Source of the DNA: [Anoxybacillus] calidus
GTDB lineage: Bacteria; Bacillota; Bacilli; Bacillales; Anoxybacillaceae
Direction: 5' to 3'
Assembly: GCF_013760845.1 (NCBI RefSeq)
Contig: NZ_JACDUU010000001.1
Coordinates: 528,082-592,081 of the forward strand
DNA length: 64,000 nt
Part shown: positions 35,932 through 44,662 of the stretch, one piece after another
Layout: the number at the start of each line of letters is the position of its first letter
Position numbering within the stretch: position 1 is the stretch's first letter
Notes under the pieces: generated by a model
What the model was told of the DNA's origin: nothing
What the model saw: the letters and a program-made list of their open reading frames with translations, nothing else
The model's database searches: none
Translations under genes and position numbers: made by a program

Positions 35932-36090
35932 ATGAATATTGGTTTTGGCGAAGTTGCGCTCATTGTCTTTCTTGCGCTTTTAGTATTTGGCCCGAAGAAA
36001 TTGCCAGAGCTTGGAAAAGCTGCCGGCAAAACGCTTCGCGAGTTTAAAAATGCAACGAAAGGTCTTATTGACGAGGAAGAAAAAAAGTGA
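35932..36090 (+). CDS. tatA: Sec-independent translocase protein TatA
   Basis: A 52-residue TatA: membrane helix IGFGEVALIVFLALLVFG, the hinge FGPKKLPELGKAAGK, an amphipathic helix and an acidic tail. It forms the pore part of the twin-arginine route exporting folded proteins. GGAGTGAAC precedes the ATG. No tatC is adjacent, so it is an orphan tatA here. A TATAAT at 35875-35880 is a probable -10. Confidence 0.9.
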   Translation: MNIGFGEVALIVFLALLVFGPKKLPELGKAAGKTLREFKNATKGLIDEEEKK

Positions 36091-36099
36091 AAAAACTAA

Positions 36100-36138
36100 A
36101 AAATGCCCCATTGCCGTATAGGCAATGGGGCATTTTTT
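36100..36138. terminator. Bidirectional terminator between tatA and lysP
   Basis: TGCCCCATTGCC and GGCAATGGGGCA form a perfect 12-bp stem around GTATA, with A-run on the left and T-run on the right, so it can stop both convergent genes. Confidence 0.92.
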
Positions 36139-36164
36139 GATTAAGCAGAAGGATTTCAAGAACA

Positions 36165-37643
36165 TTAATCCAGTTTACATTGATCCAACGGTACAATCTT
36201 TGTCTTTTTTGTGATTTTGTATCCTAGCCACACGGCAATAAAAATAGGTAACCCAATGTATGATACGAGTACACCGTACCAATCAATTTGCTCTCCGATA
36301 AATGCGGAATAGTTTTGCCCAAGTATGACAATCACGCATAGGATGAAAGCAAATAAAGGACCGAATGGGAACCATTTTGCTTTGTATGGCAGCGCATTTA
36401 AGTCACGGCCTTGTGCAATATATGCCTTACGGAAGCGGTAATGGCTGATAGCTATACCTAACCAAGCGATAAAGCCGGACATACCTGATGCATTCAATAA
36501 CCATGTATATACTACACCATCCCCGAACAAGGAAGCTAAAAACGCCAATGTACCAACTAAGGAAGTAACGATGAGCGAGTTGACCGGAACCCCCCGCTTA
36601 TTTAGCTTTGCCAAAAATTTTGGTGCTTTTCCTTCGCGTGCTAAGTCCCAAAGCATTCTTGTAGAAGCGTACATTCCTGAATTTCCTGCTGATAAAACAG
36701 CCGTTAAGATAATGGCGTTCATGACAGATGCAGCGAATGCGACTCCAGCTTTATCGAACACGAGCGTAAACGGACTTACTGTTACATCGCTGTTAGCAAG
36801 ATTTTCATTTGTATAAGGAATCAAGAGACCGATGGCAAGAATGGCTAATATATAGAATAAGAGAATTCGCCAGAATACTTGTCGAACAGCGCGAGGAATG
36901 TTGCGTGCAGGATCATCGCTTTCTCCAGCAGCAACTCCAAGCAATTCCGTTCCTTGAAATGAAAATCCAGCAGCCATAAAAATTCCTAATATAGCCATAA
37001 ATCCGCCATTAAATGGTGCATCGCCAATAGTAAAGTTTTTAAAGCCGACAGCCTCTCCACCCATGATACCGAAAATCATTAAAAAACTAATAATTAAAAA
37101 GATGATGACAGTGACTACTTTGATTAAAGAGAACCAATACTCTGCTTCACCAAACCCTTTAACAGATAAATAGTTTAAGAGAAACATAATGATCAAACAG
37201 AGAGCGCTCCACAGGATGGAAGGGCTGTCAGGAAACCAAAACTTCATAATCAGTGTAACGGCAGATAATTCTGCAGCAATCGTAATTGCCCAATTGTACC
37301 AATAATTCCAACCTAAAGCAAATCCTAATGCCGGGTCGACAAATTTTGTGGCATAAGTACTAAATGAGCCAGCTACTGGCATATAGGCTGCCATTTCTGC
37401 CAGACTCGTCATAAGGAAGTAAACCATGATTCCAATAGCGATATAAGCAACAAGTGCTCCCCCAGGACCTGCGGTATGAATCGCCCCGCCGCTTGCTAAA
37501 AATAAACCTGTTCCAATTGTTCCTCCAAGTGAAATCATCGATAAGTGCCGCGCTTTTAATTTGCGCTGCAGTTCATTTGTGACTGTGGAGGAAGATTGAG
37601 GATTAGAGGTCATGTTTTGAATTGCGCTTTTCATGATGATCAC
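36165..37643 (-). CDS. lysP: Lysine-specific APC-family permease
   Basis: A 492-residue amino-acid permease with 12 predicted membrane segments. Long stretches agree with remembered LysP sequence: LKARHLSMISLGGTIGTGLF, ALGWNYWYNWAITIA, RGFGEAEYWFSLIKV-like, GFSFQGTELLGVAAGES and SAGNSGMYASTRML. The lysine riboswitch in its leader independently supports lysine as substrate. It imports lysine with protons. The start is ATG at 37643, or the second ATG (residue 4); GGAGTGATCATC-type sequence lies just upstream. Confidence 0.92.
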   Translation of the reverse strand: MIIMKSAIQNMTSNPQSSSTVTNELQRKLKARHLSMISLGGTIGTGLFLASGGAIHTAGPGGALVAYIAIGIMVYFLMTSLAEMAAYMPVAGSFSTYATKFVDPALGFALGWNYWYNWAITIAAELSAVTLIMKFWFPDSPSILWSALCLIIMFLLNYLSVKGFGEAEYWFSLIKVVTVIIFLIISFLMIFGIMGGEAVGFKNFTIGDAPFNGGFMAILGIFMAAGFSFQGTELLGVAAGESDDPARNIPRAVRQVFWRILLFYILAILAIGLLIPYTNENLANSDVTVSPFTLVFDKAGVAFAASVMNAIILTAVLSAGNSGMYASTRMLWDLAREGKAPKFLAKLNKRGVPVNSLIVTSLVGTLAFLASLFGDGVVYTWLLNASGMSGFIAWLGIAISHYRFRKAYIAQGRDLNALPYKAKWFPFGPLFAFILCVIVILGQNYSAFIGEQIDWYGVLVSYIGLPIFIAVWLGYKITKKTKIVPLDQCKLD

Positions 37644-37673
37644 TCCTTATAAAAATATTTGGAAGGAGTGGGC

Positions 37674-37925
37674 AATAAAAAAAGCCGTCGAAGGCGATCG
37701 ACGGCAATATGTCCATTACCCGTATCAAACCTTCCGAAAAGATAGCGCCCCACGTTTGCTTTACAGCAAACGTGACAGTGCTGTCCCTATTCGGCAACAG
37801 CCCCAGCTTCCCCACTCAGAGAAAGTGCGGAAACTTCGGCGACTTTTCCTTTCAAGCGGAGTCGTCAACGTTCTCTGCGTCTCGTCCACTTTACTGATAA
37901 AAGCCGCAACCTCTACCCCATCGGT
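37674..37925 (-). promoter_or_regulatory. Lysine riboswitch (L box) with terminator, controlling lysP
   Basis: Reading the minus strand, the L-box elements come in order: AGAGGTTGCGGC near 37914, ATCAGTA, GAGAACGTTGACGACTCC, AAAGTCGCCGAAGTTTCCG, CTGGGGCTGTTGCCG, GGGACAGCACTGTCACG with a hairpin ACGTTTGCT/AGCAAACGT, and CGGAAGG. A terminator follows at 37684-37705 (GCCGTCG / CGACGGC) with a T7 run. Lysine binding should favour the terminator and shut off lysP. It ends about 30 bases before the gene. Confidence 0.93.
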
Positions 37926-38041
37926 TGAATAGGATAGTGATTATTCATTTTTGAGAAATTTTTAATTACATTATAAAAGATGATCAGCTTTATTTCAATA
38001 TACTATTTTTCTATTTGTAAAACGCGTACTAAATAAAATTT

Positions 38042-38172
38042 ATGCAGGAGGATGCCCGGTAAGTTTCTACCCTCACGTACATTTCACAATATATCGTTCA
38101 TTTACCCAATTCGATATCTTAAAATATACTGTATCACGGAGTATGACATATTGCTTTTAGGTCAGCCTCGAT
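38042..38172 (-). repeat. Intergenic inverted-repeat element, copy 5 (minus orientation, degraded)
   Basis: Minus-strand sequence starts GAGGCTGACCTAAAAGCAAT just after the subtilase stop and contains GATATATTGTGAAATG and ACGTGAGG, which align closely with copy 3 (ATATATTGTGAAATGCACGTGAGG); the far end (ACTTACCGGGCATCC) has decayed. It is again placed 3' of a gene in that gene's orientation. 37926-38041 holds nothing recognised. Confidence 0.7.
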
Positions 38173-38175
38173 TTT

Positions 38176-39552
38176 CTATTGGGCGTTTGTCGTCTCATTT
38201 CCTTTGCTAGCGAGTTGCATTGCCTTGTAAATATTAATCAAACCGTTTCCAAAAAATTGATCTTTTCCGGAAGTTCCTAAATCAATGGTTGAACGATTAA
38301 TAATATTCATTACTTCCATGTTGCTTAGTTCTGGATTTAATGAGCGAATAAGTCCAGCTAAGGCGGCAACGTGTGGAGCAGCCATCGATGTGCCGGAAAG
38401 AGCGGCATAACGATGATGTACAAATGTGCTTGGAATACCTGTGCCGGGTGCGACAACATCTAGGTAATTTCCATAATTAGAAAACTCTGCTCGTGAACCA
38501 TCTGGATTAATCGCCCCGACGCTAAGTACTTCAGGATATGCTGCAGGATAGCTCGGTTGGGATGAATGATCATTTCCCGATGCTGCAATGATTACCACGT
38601 CTTGTTCATATGCGTAACGTACTGCTTCTTGTAAAAGTTCAGATGGTTGATAATTTCCTAAGCTTAAGTTAATGATGCGTGCACCATGATCGACCGCCCA
38701 TATGATCCCTTTGGCAACATCAAATGATGAACCATAGCCTTCAGAATTTAGTGCTTTAATAGGCATAATCTGATTGAACCATGTAATGCCAGCTACTCCT
38801 TCACGATTGTTTGTCTCAGAGGCAATAATCCCAGCAACGTGTGTCCCATGACCATTATCATCTTCAGGAAGGGCATTGTCCGCCAGCACGTTGTAGCCTT
38901 TTTTTAAGCGATGTATTAAGTCAGGATGATCTAAATCAACCCCGCTGTCAATGACCGCAATAACAACATTTTTGTTACCTTGAGAAAGCTGCCATCCTTC
39001 CTCTGTTTGAATTGTCGGTAAATTCCATTGATATCGCAAATACAATAAGTCGTTCGGAATTTCATTTTGCAAATAGATATAATTCGGTTCCGCATACTCG
39101 ACATGCTGGATGTTTTCAAAATAGTCTTTTAGCTCGTCCGCTGTTTTGCTTTCTGATTGGAACACAAAAATATGATTCATTTGTTTCATGATTTGCCCAT
39201 TGATGTCGTTTTCCATCTTAGTAAGCTCTTGTTTTGTTGGTATTTGTTGAAACTTGATCGCCACCTGGTTTTTGTAATAATGGCTTTGATTTTGTTCATT
39301 ATGCTGAATCATTTTAATCGCAGAATGGTTGTTGAGTCTTGCTTTCAGCTCGTTGCCACTGGCGATACTGTCAAGTGTAATCAGTGTTGCATTTGTTTTC
39401 GCTCGCGATTGATACGGAGCAGGCACGGTCTTTAATTGCTGAACATTTTTGCTGTTATTTATATTTTTCTTGTCATAAATAGGGAGGACACTTATCACCC
39501 CAAAAATAAGCATGATTCCCCCAATGAAAACAATAAGCCACTTTATTTTCAT
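38176..39552 (-). CDS. Subtilisin-family (S8) serine protease, membrane anchored
   Basis: A 458-residue protease. Residues 1-25 form a membrane anchor or signal peptide; about 30-165 are a propeptide-like region; the catalytic domain follows with Asp202 (AVIDSGVD), His235 (NGHGTHVAG), oxyanion Asn327 (ASGND) and Ser389 (SGTSMAAPH). It resembles thermitase-like subtilases of thermophilic bacilli and would act outside the cell. GAGGTGAG precedes the ATG. The next gene upstream on this strand ends at a terminator, so it is probably a single-gene unit. Confidence 0.92.
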   Translation of the reverse strand: MKIKWLIVFIGGIMLIFGVISVLPIYDKKNINNSKNVQQLKTVPAPYQSRAKTNATLITLDSIASGNELKARLNNHSAIKMIQHNEQNQSHYYKNQVAIKFQQIPTKQELTKMENDINGQIMKQMNHIFVFQSESKTADELKDYFENIQHVEYAEPNYIYLQNEIPNDLLYLRYQWNLPTIQTEEGWQLSQGNKNVVIAVIDSGVDLDHPDLIHRLKKGYNVLADNALPEDDNGHGTHVAGIIASETNNREGVAGITWFNQIMPIKALNSEGYGSSFDVAKGIIWAVDHGARIINLSLGNYQPSELLQEAVRYAYEQDVVIIAASGNDHSSQPSYPAAYPEVLSVGAINPDGSRAEFSNYGNYLDVVAPGTGIPSTFVHHRYAALSGTSMAAPHVAALAGLIRSLNPELSNMEVMNIINRSTIDLGTSGKDQFFGNGLINIYKAMQLASKGNETTNAQ

Positions 39553-39618
39553 GTTTTCTCACCTCTATATTTAGAGTGCGAAAACATGAAGCGAATTATG
39601 AATAAAGACCAGTATGTA

Positions 39619-39644
39619 CAAAAAAGACACCTAAAGCGGTGCCT
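39619..39644 (-). terminator. Terminator of the coat-protein pair
   Basis: On the minus strand GGCACC and GGTGTC (one G-T pair) flank GCTTTA and are followed by TTTTTT. Confidence 0.7.
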
Positions 39645-39687
39645 TAATAAAGAATCGTTTTTTGGAGAGTGAATACTTAATGCGCGT

Positions 39688-39978
39688 TTACTGCAGATTT
39701 CCTGCCTGTAAAGCCATTTGCGCGGCCTGCATGTCAATACGCAGCTGCTCTTGAACGTTTGATGGGTGATAATACCCTTTATTTACCATATATTCGCTTA
39801 TTTGCTCGTGCAGTTGAATGGCGTCGTTTAAATGTTGTTTTAATGTATCACGGACTTCAGGCGTTGATGCCTCAGTAATTGCCATTGCATAGCTTTTAAT
39901 GCCGTTTTTTGCAGCAATTAAAAAGTCTGTTGCAATCACTTGATCATTTAATGTTCCTAACGTCGCTGTGTTTTGCAT
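39688..39978 (-). CDS. CotF-like spore coat protein
   Basis: A 96-residue protein, NDQVIATDFLIAAKNGIKSY and ASTPEVRDTLKQHLNDAIQL being typical of the Coat_F/ferritin-like helical family (CotF, YraF, YraD types). ATG at 39978 has GAGGTGA eight bases upstream. It forms a pair with the small CotF-like gene just upstream (16 bases), as yraF-yraG do in Bacillus subtilis. Expected in the spore coat; expression should need a mother-cell sigma factor. Confidence 0.85.
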   Translation of the reverse strand: MQNTATLGTLNDQVIATDFLIAAKNGIKSYAMAITEASTPEVRDTLKQHLNDAIQLHEQISEYMVNKGYYHPSNVQEQLRIDMQAAQMALQAGNLQ

Positions 39979-39994
39979 GATTGGAATCACCTCT

Positions 39995-40180
39995 TTAAGA
40001 TAATAAATTTTGTAAGTCACGAATATGTTGTTGCGTTTTTTGAATATCCTGTTGCATTAATGCTCTTAACTCTGGATCAGTGACCAAACCTTGCATTGCC
40101 GCTGTTTTCGTCAAACATACATTTTTAAAAGATAAAAGTTCATGAAGCTCTAATGTTTCGTGTGTTCCTGTTGCCTTCAT
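39995..40180 (-). CDS. Small CotF-related spore protein
   Basis: A 61-residue protein, LELHELLSFKNVCLTKTAAM and LRALMQQDIQKTQQHIRDLQ resembling YraG-type N-terminal CotF-like partners. AAGGTGGTGAG lies before the ATG at 40180. It starts the two-gene coat operon. Confidence 0.8.
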   Translation of the reverse strand: MKATGTHETLELHELLSFKNVCLTKTAAMQGLVTDPELRALMQQDIQKTQQHIRDLQNLLS

Positions 40181-40348
40181 TCTTTCTCACCACCTTCCGA
40201 AAACTATTGTGCTCATCCCGGGGAGTTTTAAAATTGTAAATTAATGATTAAAAATGGAGAGGTAAGTAAAAAATACATGATTCTACCTTAAGATGGGGAT
40301 GATAACAAACGCAAAGTTTTTATTAGATAAGTGAAGAAGGAGAACACC

Positions 40349-40620
40349 ATGTTTACGTGGATTCGTTACAAAAAAAATCTAGGAAAAATGAGCAATAAAC
40401 AAAATAACGCAGTATTAGAAGGAGAAAGTGCCGGGAAGATGTTAAGCTCAAATCTTGAGGTAAACATGGAAACGCTGAAAGAAACATTTCAGAATTGCTC
40501 TGATGTTGTGTTTAGGCAGTTTACCATTGACGACGGAACAAAAGCATTACCGATGGGATGGTTATAATAGCGACGAAATTCATGAAAATGCTTTACGAGC
40601 GTTACTTTTTCATTATAGAG
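40349..40620 (+). pseudogene. GerA-family spore germination protein, N-terminal remnant
   Basis: An ATG at 40349 with GAAGGAGAA opens a frame with GESAGKMLSSNLEVNMETLK and CSDVVFRQFTIDDGTKAL, the N-terminal signature of GerAA/GerKA-type germinant receptor A subunits. The frame ends at 40567. The next expected segment (DGYNSDEIHENALRALLFH) continues in another frame at about 40556-40612. The remaining ~400 residues of a GerA A-subunit are missing. It is a broken, deleted receptor gene. Confidence 0.75.
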
Positions 40621-41059
40621 AAAATGCCATTTTTAAGATAAGTATTACTCTATATGCGCTCAGTCACATGATTAGCCGTTTCTTTTCGAATATTTCAAGC
40701 GAGTGATTCATTACTCCGATGAGGTGTCTTGCGTTTGTCTGTTCTTTCTTTGAAAGTGCAATACAGAAAAACATTTATGATTTTAATTATTTCATACCTG
40801 TTCCCTTTATTTATGTGGATATTTTTGCGTGTTAAATATAGAAAAAACAATGGAAATGTACAAACGATAAAAACAGAAAACGGTACAACATAGGTTAGAT
40901 TTTCCTTTCGTTCTATCTCTTAACGGGTTGACACTTTGCTTGAGAGTCAGGTTCTTTTTATGTTTGGCGATATTTACGAATAACGAACAAAAACAGGCTG
41001 AACAGAAAGTGAACGGATGTGTTTTCGTATTAAACAATTTATAGAAAATGGAGAGTAAT
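40621..41059 (+). other. Non-coding gap with one weak small ORF
   Basis: An open frame of 52 residues runs from TTG 40735 to 40893 (basic start, one hydrophobic segment around IISYLFPLFMWIFL, Lys/Asn-rich end) with GAGGTG eight bases before the TTG. It may be a small membrane protein or a broken sensor N-terminus. Nothing else is recognised. Confidence 0.2.
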
Positions 41060-41105
41060 GAAAAGAGGGTATCCCAAATATTACATATTGGGGATACCCT
41101 CTTTG
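41060..41105. terminator. Terminator of the POT transporter gene
   Basis: AGAGGGTATCCC and GGGATACCCTCT are exact 12-bp complements, with T-rich sequence on both outer sides. Confidence 0.88.
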
Positions 41106-41107
41106 AT

Positions 41108-42490
41108 TTATTCCATCATCTTTACTAATTTTCTGGAAATGAGAAGTAAGATAAGACCTAATCCGATTGTAACGGCACCAATTAAGCTGAAAATTTGCAA
41201 ATATCCTAATGAAACCGTATATGCAGCGAGTACACCAGCTAATTTATTTGCTACACCTGTACCTGCTAACCAAACTCCCATTAATAGCGAGGCTAAACGA
41301 ACAGGAGCAAGTTTACTTACCATTGACAAGCCGACAGGTGATAAGCATAATTCACCAAGTGTATGCATGAAGTATGTTAACACGATAAACATGACATGTG
41401 CTTTTTCTACTACTTGGTCTTCATTGCTGCCTGTCTGCATGACAGCTGGAACTAATACTAAAAATCCTAAACCGAGTAAAATCATACCAAGAGCCATTTT
41501 TGTCGGAATGGACAAGTCTCCGCGTTCTGTATTAGAAAGTTTGACCCATAATGCTGAAAGAATTGGAGCTAAAATAACAATAAACAAAGGATTTAATGAT
41601 TGGAACCATGATGTTGGAATTGTCCAACCACCAATAGATTTGTCAACAAATTTATCAGTATACAGTGTTAAAGAACTTCCTGCTTGTTCAAAGCCAGCCC
41701 AGAAGAAAATGACAAAACAAGCTAAAATTAAAATGACTGCTGTGTGTTGTTTTTCCTTTTTGGTTAGTGGAGCTTTTGACTGAGTAGTCGTATTTGCTTG
41801 TTTTCCAACCGGCTTTTTACCGATTTCACCTAAATAACGATTTCCGAATAGATTGAAAATTAATTGCCCAATTATCATCCCGATCGATGCAACAAGGAAT
41901 CCATATTTAAAGCCGTATTGAACAACGCCGTTCACAGTTGTTTTGAAAAAGTCTTCGGCTAAATAACCGACGACAAGTGGCGCAAAGAATGCACCGATAT
42001 TAATTCCCATGTAGAAAATCGTGAATGCTGCGTCTCTGCGCTTATCATTTTCGCCATAAAGTTCTCCGACAAGCGTTGAAATATTTGGTTTAAAGAAACC
42101 GTTACCGATAATAAGTAAAGCAAGACCGATATATAGTCCCATTTTTGAATGTAGGGCAAATAAAGCAAAGTTACCAATAGCCATCGTAATACCGCCGATG
42201 GTAATGGCTAATCTTCTGCCTAAAAATCGGTCAGAAAGGTATCCGCCGATAATTGGTGTGAAGTAAACAAACATGGTGAAAGTACCATAAATACTCATGG
42301 CGACACTTTCTTCAAACCCTAAACCACCGCTTACTAAAGCTGTAGTTAAATATAGAACTAAAATGGCTCTCATTCCATAATAGCTGAAACGCTCCCACAT
42401 TTCTGTAAAGAACAGCAAATACAAACCGGGAGGGTGCTTCTTTTTGGGGTCTTGATGTTTAATAGGTTGTTTCTCTGCTAATGCTCCCAT
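41108..42490 (-). CDS. dtpT: POT/PTR family proton-dependent di/tripeptide transporter
   Basis: A 460-residue transporter with 12-14 membrane segments. The PTR2 signature region is clear: FTEMWERFSYYGMRAILVLYL near residues 28-48, GGYLSDRFLGRRLAI, NGFFKPNISTLVGELY and FTIFYMGINIGAFFAPLVVGYL. Bacillus subtilis YclF and lactococcal DtpT are relatives. It takes up di- and tripeptides with protons. AAGGAGGCAAC lies before the ATG. The symbol follows family usage; substrate range is inferred. Confidence 0.92.
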   Translation of the reverse strand: MGALAEKQPIKHQDPKKKHPPGLYLLFFTEMWERFSYYGMRAILVLYLTTALVSGGLGFEESVAMSIYGTFTMFVYFTPIIGGYLSDRFLGRRLAITIGGITMAIGNFALFALHSKMGLYIGLALLIIGNGFFKPNISTLVGELYGENDKRRDAAFTIFYMGINIGAFFAPLVVGYLAEDFFKTTVNGVVQYGFKYGFLVASIGMIIGQLIFNLFGNRYLGEIGKKPVGKQANTTTQSKAPLTKKEKQHTAVILILACFVIFFWAGFEQAGSSLTLYTDKFVDKSIGGWTIPTSWFQSLNPLFIVILAPILSALWVKLSNTERGDLSIPTKMALGMILLGLGFLVLVPAVMQTGSNEDQVVEKAHVMFIVLTYFMHTLGELCLSPVGLSMVSKLAPVRLASLLMGVWLAGTGVANKLAGVLAAYTVSLGYLQIFSLIGAVTIGLGLILLLISRKLVKMME

Positions 42491-42689
42491 TTTGTTGCCT
42501 CCTTGATAAAATAATAAAACTACGAAAGATTTTAATTTACATAATATTATTAAGTCAATAAAGTTATATAAATATATAATTTTAAAATAATTAAGAAAAT
42601 ATTTAAGGTAAATTAGTAAAAAATAATTTTTTTATAATAATTTTTGTCGAAACAAAATTATTTATCTGGATAATTTGTTCACAAGCTTT

Positions 42690-42718
42690 TTGTTTTTTAT
42701 AGCTGTAGAGGCTATAAT
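42690..42718 (+). promoter_or_regulatory. Putative sigma-A promoter of the nuclease gene
   Basis: TTGTTT at 42690-42695 and TATAAT at 42713-42718 are spaced by 17 bases, 42 bases before the GTG start. The remainder of 42491-42689 is very AT-rich and must contain the divergent transporter promoter. Confidence 0.5.
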
Positions 42719-42759
42719 CAATTTGCGACATTGCAAAGATTTAAAGGAGAGGAAAAAAG

Positions 42760-43464
42760 GTGTCTGTTTATAAAAAACGGTTTGTAGTACTCATTTCTAT
42801 CTTATTATTCGTTTTTATTTTAGCTTTATTCGGCTGCCAGCAGGCTTCATCTAAAATTCCCGCTGTTGTGCTTGAAGTGATTGACGGGGATACGTTAAAA
42901 GTAGAAGTCAATGGTAAAAAAGAGACTGTACGTCTTTTATTAATTGACACCCCTGAATCTGTCCACCCGACAAAGCCGGTGCAGCCATTTGGAGTGGAAG
43001 CTAGTCATTATGTAAAGAAGCTATTGCCGAAAGGAACAGAGGTAGAGTTGGAGCTCGATGTTCGCGAACGTGATAAATATGGCCGTTTGCTGGCGTATGT
43101 ATGGGTCAATGGAAAAATGTTAAATGAGCTGCTTCTTGAACAAGGATATGCCCGTGTGGCATATGTATTTGAACCAAACACAAGATATGTGGATGAATTT
43201 CGCGCAATACAAGAAGAAGCCCGTAAAAAAGAACTTCGTATTTGGTCTTTAGAAAATTATGCGACAGAACGGGGATTTAACGATCAGGTAACAGGTAAGC
43301 AACAGTGCGACAAGCCAATGATTAAAGGGAATATTCGCAAAGATGGGGAAAAAATTTATCATTTGCCAAGCAGTCCGCAATATAACGTGACAAAAGCAGA
43401 AATGATGTTTTGTACAGAAGAAGAAGCAAAATCGGCGGGATTTCGTCCTGCGCATGCTCAATAA
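42760..43464 (+). CDS. Thermonuclease-family lipoprotein with C-terminal sunset-like domain
   Basis: A 234-residue protein. A lipoprotein signal ends at Cys26 (LALFGC). The staphylococcal-nuclease domain spans about residues 33-165 with VIDGDTLKVE, LLIDTPES, RERDKYGRLLAYVWV and LLEQGYARV, covering the catalytic Arg/Glu region. The C-terminal part (IKGNIRKDGEKIYHLPSS ... EEEAKSAGFRPA) resembles the sunset domain of secreted proteins. Bacillus subtilis YncB is similar. It would degrade extracellular nucleic acid at the cell surface. GTG start with AAAGGAGAGG. Confidence 0.9.
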   Translation: MSVYKKRFVVLISILLFVFILALFGCQQASSKIPAVVLEVIDGDTLKVEVNGKKETVRLLLIDTPESVHPTKPVQPFGVEASHYVKKLLPKGTEVELELDVRERDKYGRLLAYVWVNGKMLNELLLEQGYARVAYVFEPNTRYVDEFRAIQEEARKKELRIWSLENYATERGFNDQVTGKQQCDKPMIKGNIRKDGEKIYHLPSSPQYNVTKAEMMFCTEEEAKSAGFRPAHAQ

Positions 43465-43549
43465 AAGAGGTTGATGACGATTATTCAATCGAACTTATTA
43501 GGAAAGCCGCTGCCGCCAGAACAACTTATACTTATATACGATAAATCAT

Positions 43550-43577
43550 TTCCCTCAATTGTTGAGGGATTTTTTAT
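43550..43577 (+). terminator. Rho-independent terminator
   Basis: CCCTCAA and TTGAGGG flank a short TTG loop and are followed by ATTTTTTATT, 85 bases past the nuclease gene. Confidence 0.75.
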
Positions 43578-43681
43578 TGATTTAAATTCGACAAAAAGTA
43601 CAGAATTCTTCACGAATTTCTCACAATTATTGCGTATAATGACTACTATATGAATGGCTGCCTTCTAAAAGGAGAGATAAG

Positions 43682-44662
43682 ATGAAAAAATATGTTTTGT
43701 TTATGATGATTGGTCTCGGGATTTTAGCGGGATGTCATCCAAAGACGTTTACACCGATACCGTTAGAGATGAAAACACTTATTAGTGTGAATATTAAAGA
43801 TGGCAGTTTGACATTTTTGGATTTGAAAAATAACAAAGTTTTTACAGAGTGGAAAATGGAACAGCCGATAAAAGGAGCTAGTTTGCTTCCGGATGGAAAG
43901 ACGCTTTTGTTATACGGGAACGAACTAGAAACGGTGCAGCTATACAACTTGGCAGAAGGAACGTTAAAAGAAGAATGGAAGACGGGCAAAGGGATTGTGA
44001 ACGCGATCGTATCTAATGACGGTAAACATCTATTTTTTGTTGATCAACATAAAAATGCCGTCAGAATTTTTTCTACTACAGGAAAAGAACTTGGTACTGT
44101 AAAAGTGGGTAAAAAGCCGCTTACCCTTTTGCAAAACAACAGTGGAACAAAGATATATGTGGTTCATTTTACCGAACCATTTCTCAGCGTGATTGATGTT
44201 CCGAAAAAACAAGTGATTGAAAAAATCAACATTCCAAAAGCGTCTGCAGGTGGACTCATTCGCGAAGAGCAAAAACAACTATGGATCGGTGGGCATGGAA
44301 GTGGAAAGGAAATTCAATCCAATATCCACATTTATTCATTAGAGACAGGTAAGTTGTTAGAAAGGATTCATGCTCCGAAAATGCCGATTTATTTTATTGA
44401 AACAAAACATGGAATATTTGCACTCAGCCATGGTACAAGCATGATTAGAAAGTATAATGAACATCTTCAAGAAACAGGTTCGCTTCAAGTTGGCTCGAAT
44501 CCGTTTGCTATGGTAGCAGGCGAGCAAGAGCTATATATTGCAAGCTATGATAGCAATGAAATTTATAAAGTTGACCAGCAACATTTGAAAATCATTGAAA
44601 AGTTCCCAAGCGGTAACGGACCGTTTCAGTTAATCATCAGGGAGGGACATTCGCTTGAATAA
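43682..44662 (+). CDS. Lipoprotein with beta-propeller (YncE-like) repeats
   Basis: A 326-residue lipoprotein; the signal ends LGILAGC with Cys18. The rest shows repeating beta-blade patterns: LTFLDLKNNKVFTEWKM, GASLLPDGKTLLLYGNE, IVSNDGKHLFFVDQ, NSGTKIYVVHF and AMVAGEQELYIASYD, as in YVTN/YncE propellers. It would sit on the outer face of the membrane. Its last codons overlap the response-regulator gene by eight bases, so it is in one operon with a two-component system and may feed it or be its sensor partner. Confidence 0.8.
   Translation: MKKYVLFMMIGLGILAGCHPKTFTPIPLEMKTLISVNIKDGSLTFLDLKNNKVFTEWKMEQPIKGASLLPDGKTLLLYGNELETVQLYNLAEGTLKEEWKTGKGIVNAIVSNDGKHLFFVDQHKNAVRIFSTTGKELGTVKVGKKPLTLLQNNSGTKIYVVHFTEPFLSVIDVPKKQVIEKINIPKASAGGLIREEQKQLWIGGHGSGKEIQSNIHIYSLETGKLLERIHAPKMPIYFIETKHGIFALSHGTSMIRKYNEHLQETGSLQVGSNPFAMVAGEQELYIASYDSNEIYKVDQQHLKIIEKFPSGNGPFQLIIREGHSLE

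Noticed and set aside
41058-41783. 241-codon open frame on the plus strand
   Set aside because: It lies opposite the POT transporter gene, has no good ribosome binding site, and its composition (Pro/Thr/Asn-rich) is that of an antisense shadow.
43471-43653. 60-codon frame after the nuclease gene
   Set aside because: It runs through a clear terminator hairpin and has no binding site or recognisable pattern.
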